Source: Luteimonas vadosa
GTDB lineage: Bacteria > Pseudomonadota > Gammaproteobacteria > Xanthomonadales > Xanthomonadaceae
Length of the DNA: 64,000 nucleotides
Assembly (NCBI RefSeq): GCF_039543545.1
Contig: NZ_BAABJY010000001.1
Coordinates: 1,054,001-1,118,000 of the forward strand
Reading direction: 5' to 3'
The notes below the pieces were generated by a model that saw only the letters and a program-made list of their open reading frames with translations, was not told the origin of the DNA and did no database searches. A program made the translations under genes and the position numbers. Shown here piece by piece: positions 1 to 12,129 of the stretch. The first letter of the stretch is position 1. Each line of letters begins with the position of its first letter.

Positions 1-113
1 ACGCGTCGTCGAGGCGTGCGAGCGAATTCCAGTCCGGTACCGCGAATGGCTTGCGCATGCATCCAAGACTGCGCCGCCCGGCAAGCTGGTGCAAGGGCTT
101 GCGCCCCCGGTGG
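1..113. other. window edge, no supported gene
   Basis: These bases lie downstream of the DUF192 gene on the minus strand. I see no reading frame or RNA that I can support and no clear hairpin terminator. Confidence 0.4.
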
Positions 114-581
114 CTACGGTGCAGGCTGGATGTCCGGCCCCAGCCGCAGGACGTCGCCGTCCTCCAGGCCAAGCCGCGCGGCCTCGCCCGCGTTGAGCTC
201 GAGCACGAAACGCGCCGGGAGCTCGCTGGGATACGTCGGGCACAGGTTTCCGCTCGAGCACGGCGGAACGTTGCGTTGCTGCGAAACCAGGCGCAGTGAT
301 TCGTCGAAGTACAGGATGTCCAGCGGGATCCGGGTGTTCTTCATCCAGAACCAGCGCGGTTCCGCGCGATCGTGGATGAACAGCATGCCCCTGTCCTGTT
401 CCAGCGCGTCACGGAACATCAGCCCGCGCGCGCGCTCCTCGTCATCATCGGCGACCTCCACGGTGTAGCGCTCGCCCGCAACCTCGACCCAGTGGCCACG
501 GGCGCAGCCGCCCGCCACGGGGACGAACGCGCCAAGCAGGGAGGCGCCCAAGAGGGCGGGAAAGCCGCGGAAACAGGGCAT
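114..581 (-). CDS. DUF192 family lipoprotein-like protein
   Basis: The protein is 155 aa with the start placed at the ATG at 581. That start gives a hydrophobic N-terminus ending in a Gly-Gly-Cys, like a lipoprotein signal, so the protein probably sits in the envelope. The rest is a DUF192 domain (about 110 aa): 'RARGLMFRDAL' followed by 'GMLFIH', the 'FWMKNTRIPLDILYFD' segment and a C-terminal 'VLELNAGEAARLGL' are all family hallmarks. The biochemical function of DUF192 is not known. The frame stays open upstream to 689, but those residues are Arg/Asp-rich, look non-coding and come before the signal peptide. It is divergent from the rRNA operon, about 180 bp from the rrn promoter. Family assignment is firm; role unknown. 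Confidence 0.85.
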   Translation of the reverse strand: MPCFRGFPALLGASLLGAFVPVAGGCARGHWVEVAGERYTVEVADDDEERARGLMFRDALEQDRGMLFIHDRAEPRWFWMKNTRIPLDILYFDESLRLVSQQRNVPPCSSGNLCPTYPSELPARFVLELNAGEAARLGLEDGDVLRLGPDIQPAP

Positions 582-760
582 CTGCAGGTCCGGAGGGGTG
601 TCCAGGCGACCATCGGCTAGGGACGCTTCGGCGTCAAGTCGCCGCGGGGTTCCCCGCCCCCTTCCCAAAGCGGCGAAGGCAGTGCACAATGCGCGCCCCG
701 TTGGTCGGTTGCAGCCTGTACGGACACTGGCCGGGACGTCAAAAAACCTTGTGAAAGGTG

Positions 761-788
761 TTGACGGCCTCGAAAAGGGGTGTATTAT
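761..788 (+). promoter_or_regulatory. rrn operon sigma70 promoter
   Basis: A near-consensus -35 (TTGACG, 761-766) and -10 (TATTAT, 783-788) are 16 bp apart. An A/T-rich stretch (739-755) sits just upstream, where an UP element would be, and a GC-rich discriminator (GGGCGGC) follows. This is what is expected of a growth-rate- and ppGpp-controlled rRNA promoter. The predicted start is near 795, about 250 nt before the 16S gene. Confidence 0.85.
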
Positions 789-849
789 GGGCGGCTCCCT
801 CGGGTACTACGGTAACGAGGACGGAACGCGGCGCTGAGGCCGGTTCCAC

Positions 850-860
850 GATCTTTGACA
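850..860 (+). promoter_or_regulatory. boxA antitermination site in the rrn leader
   Basis: GATCTTTGACA in the 16S leader resembles the boxA element (consensus TGCTCTTTAACA), which loads NusB/NusE for rRNA antitermination. It lies about 60 nt after the predicted transcription start. The remaining leader to 1044 holds no supported gene; it should form the 5' half of the 16S processing stem. Confidence 0.6.
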
Positions 861-1044
861 GTGTGCGCAGGTGACTTGTGCGGGCGTCTGGCGGTGGATA
901 ACTGTCCATTGGCAGGCGTTCGAAACAGAGTCTCCAAATCAATTCAAATGCAAGCAATTGCAAGCGAGTGGTTCTGGAGCTCGGTGACGACGACTGCACT
1001 CAAGAAATTGGCCGAAGCCCCTCGGGGCCCACAGCCGCAAAACT

Positions 1045-2589
<1,545 letters not shown>

Positions 2590-2685
2590 AGAGACTAAAG
2601 ACAGCTGATTGCCGTCCAGGCGTCCGCACAAGTGACCTGCATCCAGAATTCCGTGGCCCTCGTGGCCGGGGAATCGTCCCCTTTT

Positions 2686-2761
2686 GGGGCCATAGCTCAG
2701 CTGGGAGAGCACCTGCTTTGCAAGCAGGGGGTCGTCGGTTCGATCCCGACTGGCTCCACCA
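2686..2761 (+). tRNA. alaT: tRNA-Ala (TGC)
   Basis: A 76-nt cloverleaf in the 16S-23S spacer. Acceptor stem GGGGCCA pairs with TGGCTCC. The anticodon stem CCTGC/GCAGG carries the loop TTTGCAA, giving anticodon TGC at 2719-2721. The T-loop is TTCGATC and the 3' CCA is encoded. Confidence 0.97.
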
Positions 2762-2780
2762 TCTGGGATAAAGCTTCAAT

Positions 2781-2857
<77 letters not shown>

Positions 2858-2930
2858 CTCTGGATGTCGATTGCGCACACTCAAGATTTGAAACGACCTG
2901 GCATTGTGGCCGGCGTCGTGTTCTTTGAAA

Positions 2931-2941
2931 ACTGGGACGTA
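2931..2941 (+). promoter_or_regulatory. boxA-like site in the 16S-23S spacer
   Basis: TTCTTTGAAAA, about 130 nt before the 23S gene, resembles the spacer boxA that renews antitermination before 23S transcription. The rest of the spacer (2858-3073) has no other gene. Confidence 0.55.
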
Positions 2942-3073
2942 GCGAGCGTTTGAGACGAATGTCCATACGTGTCGTAGAGGCTAAGGCGAGATGTCGAGAG
3001 ACATCTTTATATTTGAATGTGATGTCGTTGAAATTCGCGACGACATTAACTCCGAGGCGACTTGGGGTTATAT

Positions 3074-5956
<2,883 letters not shown>

Positions 5957-6141
5957 TATAACCTCAAGTAGCCTTGGACTCGACGACACGTCGATGTTCG
6001 GCAAAGACTTCGCTACGTCCCAACCTTATTCGCCGATGGCGGGCCTGTACCAGGCTCGTTCGGAGGCAACCAACGAGAGCGTGTGCGCGCCAGTCCGGGA
6101 TGCCCGGAAGCCAGTCGATCGGTTCGCGACCCTCCACCCTC

Positions 6142-6258
6142 TCCCTGGTGACAATAGCTGCGTGGAACCACCCGATCCCATTCCGAACTCGGAAGTGAAA
6201 CGCGCACGCGCCGATGGTAGTGTGCATCAAGCATGCGAGAGTAGGTCATCGCCAGGGT
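6142..6258 (+). rRNA. rrf: 5S ribosomal RNA
   Basis: A gene of about 117 nt with the closing stem CCCTGG/CCAGGG, the loop B/C phrase CCGAACTCGGAAGTGAAACG and the 3' segment GCGAGAGTAGG. It follows the 23S gene by about 185 bp of spacer and is the last gene of the rRNA operon. Confidence 0.95.
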
Positions 6259-6267
6259 CTTTATCCG

Positions 6268-6300
6268 AAAAACCCCCAGCCCAGGCTGGGGGTTTTTTTT
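6268..6300 (+). terminator. rho-independent terminator of the rRNA operon
   Basis: An 11-bp stem AACCCCCAGCC/GGCTGGGGGTT with a two-base loop is followed by eight T. It sits right after the 5S gene. The A-run on the other side could let it act for minus-strand transcription as well. Confidence 0.95.
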
Positions 6301-6504
6301 ACCTGTCGCGACCGTTGATGTGTGCCGCCTGAGGTGGCGTTGGGGGCCGGCTCGCATCGTCGGCATTCAAGGCCGGCATGCGTCCCGCTGTCCCAGCTGA
6401 TGGGAGGGTCGCGCCTATACGTGCCCCCGGGGTTCGGCCCGTCGCGAGTCACACAGTCGGGTCGCAAAGCGGTCCGCGGACGAGACCGCGCAGGAGTCCG
6501 GCCG

Positions 6505-7152
6505 TTACAGGACGGTCGCCGGCGCTCCGCCGACGATCACCACGTCGGCCGGGCGGCGCGCGAACAGGCCCACGCTGACGACGCCCGGGATCTGGTTGAG
6601 GGTGGATTCCATGTCCATCGGGTCGATGATCGAAAGGCCGTGGACGTCCAGGATCCAGTTACCGTTGTCAGTGACGGTCCCCTCGCGCCAGACCGGTTGG
6701 CCACCGGTGCGGGACACGATCTCCCGCGCGACCAGGCTGCGTGCCATCGGGATCACCTCGAGCGGCAGGGGGAAGCGGCCGAGCACGTCGACCTGCTTGG
6801 CGGGATCGATGACGCAAACGAAAATCTCGCTTGCCCCCGCGATGATCTTTTCGCGCGTGAGCGCTGCGCCCCCGCCCTTGATCAGGCGCTTGTGGGGGTC
6901 GCACTCGTCCGCACCATCCACGTACAGCGGCAAGGGGCCTGCCGCATTCAGGTCGAGCAGTTCGATGCCGTGTCGGCGGAGTTGCTCGCTGCTCTGCATG
7001 GAACTGGAGACGGCGCCGGCAATGCGGTGCTTGATGCCAGCCAGCGCATCGATGAAGTACGCGACCGTGGAGCCGGTACCGACCCCGACGACCATGCCGT
7101 CCTCGACGTATTCGATTGCCTTTTCGGCGGCTTGGCGCTTGGCTTCAGACAT
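6505..7152 (-). CDS. rpiA: ribose-5-phosphate isomerase A
   Basis: Interconverts ribose-5-phosphate and ribulose-5-phosphate in the non-oxidative pentose phosphate pathway (cytosol). At 215 aa it has the normal length. Diagnostic segments are the phosphate-binding 'VGVGTGSTV' (about 22-30), 'YVDGADECD' (77-85, with the catalytic Asp pair) and 'LIKGGGAALTREKI' (90-103, with the Lys and the catalytic Glu). It starts at ATG 7152 and lies 54 bp after the EVE gene, so it may be the last gene of the zapA-ssrS-fau-EVE transcription unit. The 204 bp between its stop and the rrn terminator hold nothing I can identify. The assignment is secure. Confidence 0.97.
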   Translation of the reverse strand: MSEAKRQAAEKAIEYVEDGMVVGVGTGSTVAYFIDALAGIKHRIAGAVSSSMQSSEQLRRHGIELLDLNAAGPLPLYVDGADECDPHKRLIKGGGAALTREKIIAGASEIFVCVIDPAKQVDVLGRFPLPLEVIPMARSLVAREIVSRTGGQPVWREGTVTDNGNWILDVHGLSIIDPMDMESTLNQIPGVVSVGLFARRPADVVIVGGAPATVL

Positions 7153-7206
7153 GCCTGCTCCGTTGGGTGGGTCGATCGTGGGGCGTCCGGACCGGTTTGG
7201 CCGGAA

Positions 7207-7674
7207 TCATTCGAGCGAGAGCAACCGTTTCCACTGCGCACCCGTCACCGGCATCACGGACAGCCTCGATCCCTTGCGCAGCAGTTCGAACTCTTCGCCC
7301 AACGCATCGGCGTGGCCACGGATCTCCGACAAGGGTAACGGTCGCCGCAGCTTGCGCGAGAACTGAACGTCGACGAGTTCCCAGCGCGGTTGCTCATGGG
7401 TCGCCTTGGGATCGTAGTACTTCGACGTTTTCTGGAATTGCGTGGGATCCGGATACGGCGTGCTCGCGACTTCCGCAATGCCGTAAACCCCTGGCACCTC
7501 GCAATTGGAGTGGTAGAACAGGACGCCGTCGCCGACCTGCATCTGGCGCATGAAATTGCGCGCCTGGTAATTGCGGACCCCGGTCCAGGGCTCGGTTCCG
7601 ACTCGCTGCAGGTCGTCGATCGAGAAGTCCCCGGGTTCGGATTTCATCAACCAGTAACGCCTTCGTGGACTCAT
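7207..7674 (-). CDS. EVE domain-containing protein
   Basis: A 155-aa single-domain protein. 'YWLMKSEPGDFSIDDL', 'WTGVRNYQARNFMR', 'GDGVLFYHSN' and 'GVYGIAEV' are the classic EVE (PUA-superfamily) signature. EVE domains bind modified bases or RNA; the small stand-alone ones in proteobacteria have no settled role. The ATG at 7674 overlaps the stop of the cyclo-ligase gene (ATGA), so translation is probably coupled. The frame is open upstream to 7740, but that part lies inside the neighbouring gene. Family call is confident; cellular function is unknown. Confidence 0.9.
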   Translation of the reverse strand: MSPRRRYWLMKSEPGDFSIDDLQRVGTEPWTGVRNYQARNFMRQMQVGDGVLFYHSNCEVPGVYGIAEVASTPYPDPTQFQKTSKYYDPKATHEQPRWELVDVQFSRKLRRPLPLSEIRGHADALGEEFELLRKGSRLSVMPVTGAQWKRLLSLE

Positions 7675-8261
7675 TCTCGCGGAATCTCCCGAAAGTGGGT
7701 GGCGCGCTCGGTGCAGACGGCATCGAGCGGAACGTCCCACGGCTCGGTGGGCACCTCATCCACCTGCTGGACCGAGAACCCGACACCGACCAGCCAGGGA
7801 GGCGCTGGACGATCGCCACGGAAGGCGAAGCTGCGATCGTACCAGCCGCCTCCCATGCCCAGTCGATTGCAAGCACCATCGAACGCCACCAAAGGCACGA
7901 CGACGAGGTCCATCGCCTCGGGCGCCAGCAACGCATCATCCGGGACCGCCGGTTCGGGGATGCCGAAACGGTTGGTCGTCAGGGATCCCCCGGGTCTCCA
8001 GGGCGCGAACCGAAGCCGCTGGTCTTCATGCAGCACGGGTAGGCAATAGGTCACTTCCGCAGGCAGGCGCATCTGCCAGGCGTGCAGCGCGATCTCGCCG
8101 TCCATCGCCCAGTAGCCGGCGACGCGGACGGCGCTGGGCGCGAACGGCAATCCAAGCAAGCGTGCCGCCAGCGCTTCGGCGCCAGCGATCCGCTGTTGTG
8201 GCGCGATTCCGCGACGCAGGTCGCAGGCCTTCCGGCGGAGGCGGCGGCGCGGATCAGCCAC
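7671..8261 (-). CDS. fau: 5-formyltetrahydrofolate cyclo-ligase
   Basis: Converts 5-formyl-THF to 5,10-methenyl-THF with ATP (one-carbon metabolism). The family is shown by the basic N-terminus 'RRRLRRKACDLRR', 'GYWAMDGEI', the substrate/ATP loop 'TTNRFGIPEP' and the hallmark 'NRLGMGGGWYDR'. The frame is open for 100 codons further upstream, but those residues are translated 6S RNA and leader sequence and do not look like protein. The only in-frame start codon between the 6S gene and the conserved domain is the GTG at 8261, giving a normal 196 aa. No good Shine-Dalgarno precedes it. Position after zapA and ssrS matches E. coli ygfA. Confidence 0.92.
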   Translation of the reverse strand: MADPRRRLRRKACDLRRGIAPQQRIAGAEALAARLLGLPFAPSAVRVAGYWAMDGEIALHAWQMRLPAEVTYCLPVLHEDQRLRFAPWRPGGSLTTNRFGIPEPAVPDDALLAPEAMDLVVVPLVAFDGACNRLGMGGGWYDRSFAFRGDRPAPPWLVGVGFSVQQVDEVPTEPWDVPLDAVCTERATHFREIPRE

Positions 8262-8396
8262 CGCAGGCCGTGCGTGGGCGCTGGTGGCGCGTCGCGCCGC
8301 CAGTCCATGCGATCTGGGAACGGATGATTGGACGCCGGTGTGCCGCGTGCAGGCAAGGCTGCCACCGGGTAGCGCGGTGCCCCAACCAGGGGGATA

Positions 8397-8581
8397 CGTC
8401 CTCCGCCATGGCGATGCCTGCCAAACGACCTTGAACCCGGGGTTCAAGTGGGAACGCTTGGAGTCCATCGGGCTTTCCGCTGCGAGGCGGACTTGCACAC
8501 CCGGAACCCGTTGCGTCCCCGTGGTCGTCGTTAAGGGACAAGGCGAATGTTTGTGCAGGCCGTCGAACACGGCAGAGAACG
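8397..8581 (-). ncRNA. ssrS: 6S RNA
   Basis: 6S RNA binds the sigma70 RNA polymerase holoenzyme as an open-promoter mimic in stationary phase. Three lines of evidence support it. The locus lies between zapA and the cyclo-ligase gene, as in E. coli. The 5' end CGTTCTCTGCC pairs fully (11 bp, with three G-U) with the 3' end GGCGGAGGACG, which encloses exactly 185 nt. The 3' half carries CTTGAACCCCGGGTTCAAGG, the counterpart of the E. coli hairpin CCUUGAACCAAGGGUUCAAGG, and the 5' part has TGTTCG after the closing stem. A TATACT -10 box sits 7 nt before the predicted start. The end points are inferred from the pairing. Confidence 0.9.
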
Positions 8582-8588
8582 CCGGGAA

Positions 8589-8617
8589 AGTATATCGCGC
8601 CTGTCGATGGCGGGAAG
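8589..8617 (-). promoter_or_regulatory. promoter of the 6S RNA gene
   Basis: On the minus strand a TATACT -10 box (8594-8589) is placed 7 nt before the predicted 6S start at 8581. The -35 region is poor (CTTCCC at 17 bp). The exact agreement between the -10 and the RNA end predicted independently from the closing stem is the main support. Confidence 0.65.
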
Positions 8618-8680
8618 CCCGTTCGTCGGCGGGCGTTCATGCACCGCGCATTCATCCGAGCGCCGACGCCGCAGCGTGGA

Positions 8681-8977
8681 TCATGCATCCAGCAGGCTGT
8701 CGAGCTTGCCCTGCAACGCCTCGAGCGTGCCGGACAGCTCGCGATCCCTGCGGTCGCTGTAATCGCGGAGTTGCTGAAGTTCATGCGCGAGGTTGAGTGC
8801 GGCCAATACCGCGACGCGATCCACGGCCGCCATGCGATTGGCGCCACGGACCTCACGCATCTTGGCGTCCAGCAGCCGTGCCGCCGCCATGAGCCCATCG
8901 CGCTCGTCGGGACCGACGCCGACGGTGTATTCGCGGTCCAGCAGGCGGACGCTGACCGCTTCGTTGGTTGAATTCAC
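8681..8977 (-). CDS. zapA: cell division protein ZapA
   Basis: A 98-aa FtsZ-associated protein that crosslinks FtsZ filaments at the division ring. The N-terminal half has the family fold signature 'VSVRLLDREYTVGV', followed by 'LMAAARLLDAKMREVR' and 'DRVAVLAALNLAHELQQLRD'. The C-terminal third is a coiled coil, as expected. The ATG at 8977 overlaps the stop of the upstream coiled-coil gene (ATGA). The 6S RNA promoter lies just past its stop. Confidence 0.95.
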   Translation of the reverse strand: MNSTNEAVSVRLLDREYTVGVGPDERDGLMAAARLLDAKMREVRGANRMAAVDRVAVLAALNLAHELQQLRDYSDRRDRELSGTLEALQGKLDSLLDA

Positions 8978-9195
8978 GTGTGCTGCTCCAGCGACTTGAG
9001 CCGCGCGATCATTGCCTCGACCCGCGAACGTGCCTGCTCGTTCTTCGCCAGCAGTTGCGACCGTTCCCCGGACAGCTGTTCGTGTTGCTGGCGCAGGCTG
9101 CGATTCTCCTCGGCCAGGCGCTGCGATCGCGCGGCCAGTTCGTCGAATCGGGCGGCCAGGCGACGGAGCTGGTCGATCGGGTCTGGATTGTCCAT
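8974..9195 (-). CDS. ZapB-like small coiled-coil protein (TIGR02449 type)
   Basis: A 73-aa protein that is almost entirely a predicted coiled coil: 'IDQLRRLAARFDELAARSQR' continues as heptads of Leu/Ala with Glu, Gln and Arg to the C-terminus. Its size, sequence style and place directly before zapA match the TIGR02449 family of Xanthomonas and relatives, thought to act in the Z-ring together with ZapA. The start at ATG 9195 was chosen because the upstream extension is Pro/Arg/Ser-rich and not helical. Function is by context. Confidence 0.85.
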   Translation of the reverse strand: MDNPDPIDQLRRLAARFDELAARSQRLAEENRSLRQQHEQLSGERSQLLAKNEQARSRVEAMIARLKSLEQHT

Positions 9196-9226
9196 TCGGG
9201 CAAGATAGGCAGGGGATGGGGGGCGG

Positions 9227-11449
9227 TCAAGGCATCGCGGCACGGACGCCGTCGGCGCAAAGCCGCTGTGGCGCCCGGCCACGCATGAAGGCGAGGCAGG
9301 CATGTGCCTCCAGCGGCCGTGCCAGCCAGAAACCCTGGATCTCGTCGCAATTCTGGCCCACGAGGAATCTCATTTGCGCCTCGGTCTCCACGCCTTCCGC
9401 GACGACGCGCAGTCCCAGCGAGTGCGCCATGGTGATGATGGTGCTCGTGATCGCAGCGTCTTCGGGATCGGTCGTGACGTCGCGGATGAAGGCCTTGTCG
9501 ATCTTGAGCGTAGTGATGGGCAGGCGTTTGAGGTAGGCGAGCGAGGAGTAACCCGTGCCGAAGTCGTCGATGGCCAGCGAAACGCCGAGCTTTCGCAATG
9601 CCAGCAGTTTCTCGGCGGTCTGGCCGGCATTGGCCATCAGCACGCTTTCGGTCAGTTCCAGCTCCAGCGACCGGGGATCGAGCCGGGCGTCCTCGAGGAT
9701 CCGCCTGACGACTTCCGGGAAATTCCCGCGCAGTAGCTGCAGCACCGAGACGTTGACCGCCATGGAGAGACCGGCGAGGCCGTGTTGCTGCCAGCGACGC
9801 AAGGCAAGGCAGGCCTCGCGCAGTACCCATTCGCCGATTTCCAGGATCTGGCCGCTTTCCTCGGCCAAGGGGATGAATTCGTCCGGAGGCACGGCCCCAT
9901 GCTCCGCACCGTTCCAGCGCAGCAACGCTTCCACGCCGACGATGGCCGAGGAGTCCAGCGCGAGACGCGGCTGGTAAACGAGCCGGAACTCGTCATGGTC
10001 GAGCGCCTTTCGCAGCGCCCCGGAGAGAATGGCGCGTTTTCGGATCGAGACGTCCATGGCGTCGTCGTAGCGCATGTACGTGCGGCGTCCCGCGGACTTC
10101 GCCTGGTACATCGCGGTGTCCGCTTGCTTGAGCAGCTCGGTGGGGACCTGGGCATGGTCCGGGTACAGGCTGATGCCGATCGACGGCGAGATGACCACTT
10201 CCTGGCGGTTCCCAATCTCAAGGGGGGCCTCGAACGAAGTGATGATCTCCCTGGCGACATGGTCCGCCTCCTCGGCGGCCGCAAGGTTCTCGAGCACGAT
10301 CGTGAATTCGTCGCCGCTCAGCCGCGCGACCGTCTGGTGTTCGCCGACGGTCTCCTGCAAGCGCTTGGCCGTGGCCCTGAGGATGCGGTCGCCGGCGGCG
10401 TGGCCGAGCGAGTCGTTGATGTCCTTGAACCTGTCGAGGTCGAGGAACAACACGGCGACGTGGTTGCCCTCGCGACGCGCGCGCACGATTGCGCGGGACA
10501 GACGCTCCGAAAGCAGCGAACGGTTGGGCAGGTTGGTCAGCGTGTCGAAGTTGGCGAGGTAGCGCAGCTCCTGCTCGGCGCGCTTCTGCAGGGTGATGTC
10601 CGTGAGCACGCAGACGAACAGGACGCTGCTCCCGGCCGTCCCGACCACGGCGTTGCATTCGAGGGCGCAGAGGAACTCCTCGCCGTCCTTGCGGCGTTGC
10701 CACATCTCTCCGGAAAAATGCCCGTCCCGCCTGACGATAGTGCGGATATGCTGGTAGAAGGCCGAGTCGTGCTGGGTGCTGTCGAGCATCTCCGCCTCCT
10801 GGCCAAGGACTTCGCCCTCGGCATACCCGGAGATGCGGGTGAATGCGGGATTGACCGCAACGAAACGAAAATGGCGATCCAGCACCGCGACCGCCTCGTT
10901 CATGCTGCGCAGGACTTCACGGGCGATTTGCCGTTCGCGCTCCACGCCGCGGCTGCGGGAAATGCCGATGGAGTTCCCCGCCACACGGGTGACGCGCCCT
11001 TCATCATCACGTTCAACCGCGCGGCCGCGTGCGCGGACCCAGGCCCACGGACCATCGGGTGACTGACGGATGCGATGCTCGGAGACGAACTCGTCCGACT
11101 CCCCGTCCAGGTAACGCTGCATCGCGGCGCGCGCCTCGTCCAGGTCGTCGGGGTGGATGACTTCTGCCACCTCCAGTCGGCCCCCGGGTTCCTCGGCATC
11201 CGTGGGCTCGGTGCCCGAGGCCCCCAGCCGTAGCCGGAACACGGTGTCGTTCCCGCATTCGTAGTCCCAGAACAGCTCGCCGGTGGCCCATAGCGCCATC
11301 CGCAGGCGCTCTTCGCTTCGCCGCAGCTTGGCGAGCGCGCGCTGGCCCGCGCGCCTTTGCAGCGTGAGGACGGTGACGACCCCGGCCAGCAACAGGGCCG
11401 AGCCTGCGAGCATGGTCAGAAGCGTTCCCTCGAAGGCGCTCAAGCGCAT
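9227..11449 (-). CDS. PAS-GGDEF-EAL cyclic-di-GMP signalling protein
   Basis: 740 aa. An N-terminal transmembrane helix (about 9-30) leads to two PAS domains (about 45-165 and 175-290). A GGDEF domain (about 295-460) follows with the variant motif SGDEF (378-382), then an EAL domain (about 475-730). The EAL part keeps the phosphodiesterase residues: EAL at 507-509, ELTES at 598-602, DDFGTG at 628-633, Lys649, Glu685 and Gln705. c-di-GMP hydrolysis is therefore likely. Synthesis is less sure, and no RxxD inhibitory site stands before SGDEF. The PAS domains suggest redox, ligand or light input; which one cannot be told from sequence. It has a separate start, 31 bp upstream of the ZapB-like gene. 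Confidence 0.93.
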   Translation of the reverse strand: MRLSAFEGTLLTMLAGSALLLAGVVTVLTLQRRAGQRALAKLRRSEERLRMALWATGELFWDYECGNDTVFRLRLGASGTEPTDAEEPGGRLEVAEVIHPDDLDEARAAMQRYLDGESDEFVSEHRIRQSPDGPWAWVRARGRAVERDDEGRVTRVAGNSIGISRSRGVERERQIAREVLRSMNEAVAVLDRHFRFVAVNPAFTRISGYAEGEVLGQEAEMLDSTQHDSAFYQHIRTIVRRDGHFSGEMWQRRKDGEEFLCALECNAVVGTAGSSVLFVCVLTDITLQKRAEQELRYLANFDTLTNLPNRSLLSERLSRAIVRARREGNHVAVLFLDLDRFKDINDSLGHAAGDRILRATAKRLQETVGEHQTVARLSGDEFTIVLENLAAAEEADHVAREIITSFEAPLEIGNRQEVVISPSIGISLYPDHAQVPTELLKQADTAMYQAKSAGRRTYMRYDDAMDVSIRKRAILSGALRKALDHDEFRLVYQPRLALDSSAIVGVEALLRWNGAEHGAVPPDEFIPLAEESGQILEIGEWVLREACLALRRWQQHGLAGLSMAVNVSVLQLLRGNFPEVVRRILEDARLDPRSLELELTESVLMANAGQTAEKLLALRKLGVSLAIDDFGTGYSSLAYLKRLPITTLKIDKAFIRDVTTDPEDAAITSTIITMAHSLGLRVVAEGVETEAQMRFLVGQNCDEIQGFWLARPLEAHACLAFMRGRAPQRLCADGVRAAMP

Positions 11450-11562
11450 CGTCCCCCTGGCCGCGAGACGCGGCCCGGCCAGTGTATGTAGGGCGGGACC
11501 TTGGCGGCAAGTTCGCGCGCCATTGCTACACTTGCCTGAACACGCCCAGAGGAAGGCATTTC

Positions 11563-12108
11563 GTGTCCGAAACCCTGCCCGCGCTACACGAGGTCGAGAG
11601 CGCCATCCGGAGCCTGGGCCTGGCCATCGGCGCTTCGGAACTGCACGGCAGCGTTTGCGGGTGGTTGGCGGGGGGCGGCGAGGCCGGGCCCGGCTGGCTC
11701 ACCCAGGTGATGCTGGACGAGGCGATCCCGGCCCCCACGCCCGGCAGCGAGCTCGACCGCCTCCTGCGTGGCAGTGCAGACCAGCTGGAAGACCGCGGAT
11801 TCGGCTTCACCCTGCTGCTGCCGGCCGACGATGCGTCGCTGGCGGTACGCAGCGGCGCCCTGTTCGACTGGTGCCGTGGATTCGTGGGGGGGCTGGGGCT
11901 TGCAGCTGGCGACAAGTCGCCGCCATCGGAAGAGGGGCGAGAAGCCCTCAAGGACCTCGCCAAGCTCGCCGCGGCGACCGCGCAGGACGACGGGGACGAC
12001 GAGGACGAGGCGGCATTGGCCGAGATCGAGGAGTTCGTGCGCGTTGCCGTGCTGCTGCTGCATGGCGATTGCGCCATGGGCCCCCGCCACCGCGGACGCC
12101 TGAACTGA
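11563..12108 (+). CDS. ygfB: YecA/YgfB family (UPF0149) protein
   Basis: 181 aa, starting at GTG 11563 behind a good Shine-Dalgarno (AGAGGAAGG, 11549-11557). The family signature includes 'ELHGSVCGWL' near residue 26, 'LLLPADDASLAVRSGALFDW' and 'GFVGGLGL' in the middle, and an acidic stretch before 'EIEEFVRVAVLLLH'. YgfB homologues are soluble; in Pseudomonas one is reported as a modulator of gene expression, but the general role is unresolved. The gene precedes pepP by 21 bp, the same ygfB-pepP order as in E. coli, where ubiH follows. Here ubiH is absent. Confidence 0.9.
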   Translation: MSETLPALHEVESAIRSLGLAIGASELHGSVCGWLAGGGEAGPGWLTQVMLDEAIPAPTPGSELDRLLRGSADQLEDRGFGFTLLLPADDASLAVRSGALFDWCRGFVGGLGLAAGDKSPPSEEGREALKDLAKLAAATAQDDGDDEDEAALAEIEEFVRVAVLLLHGDCAMGPRHRGRLN

Positions 12109-12129
12109 CATGGCAGGTCTCCACGTGGG

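Noticed and set aside
8262..8570. An N-terminal extension of the cyclo-ligase by about 100 residues
   Set aside because: It translates the 6S RNA and its leader; the family is about 190-200 aa and begins at the GTG at 8261.
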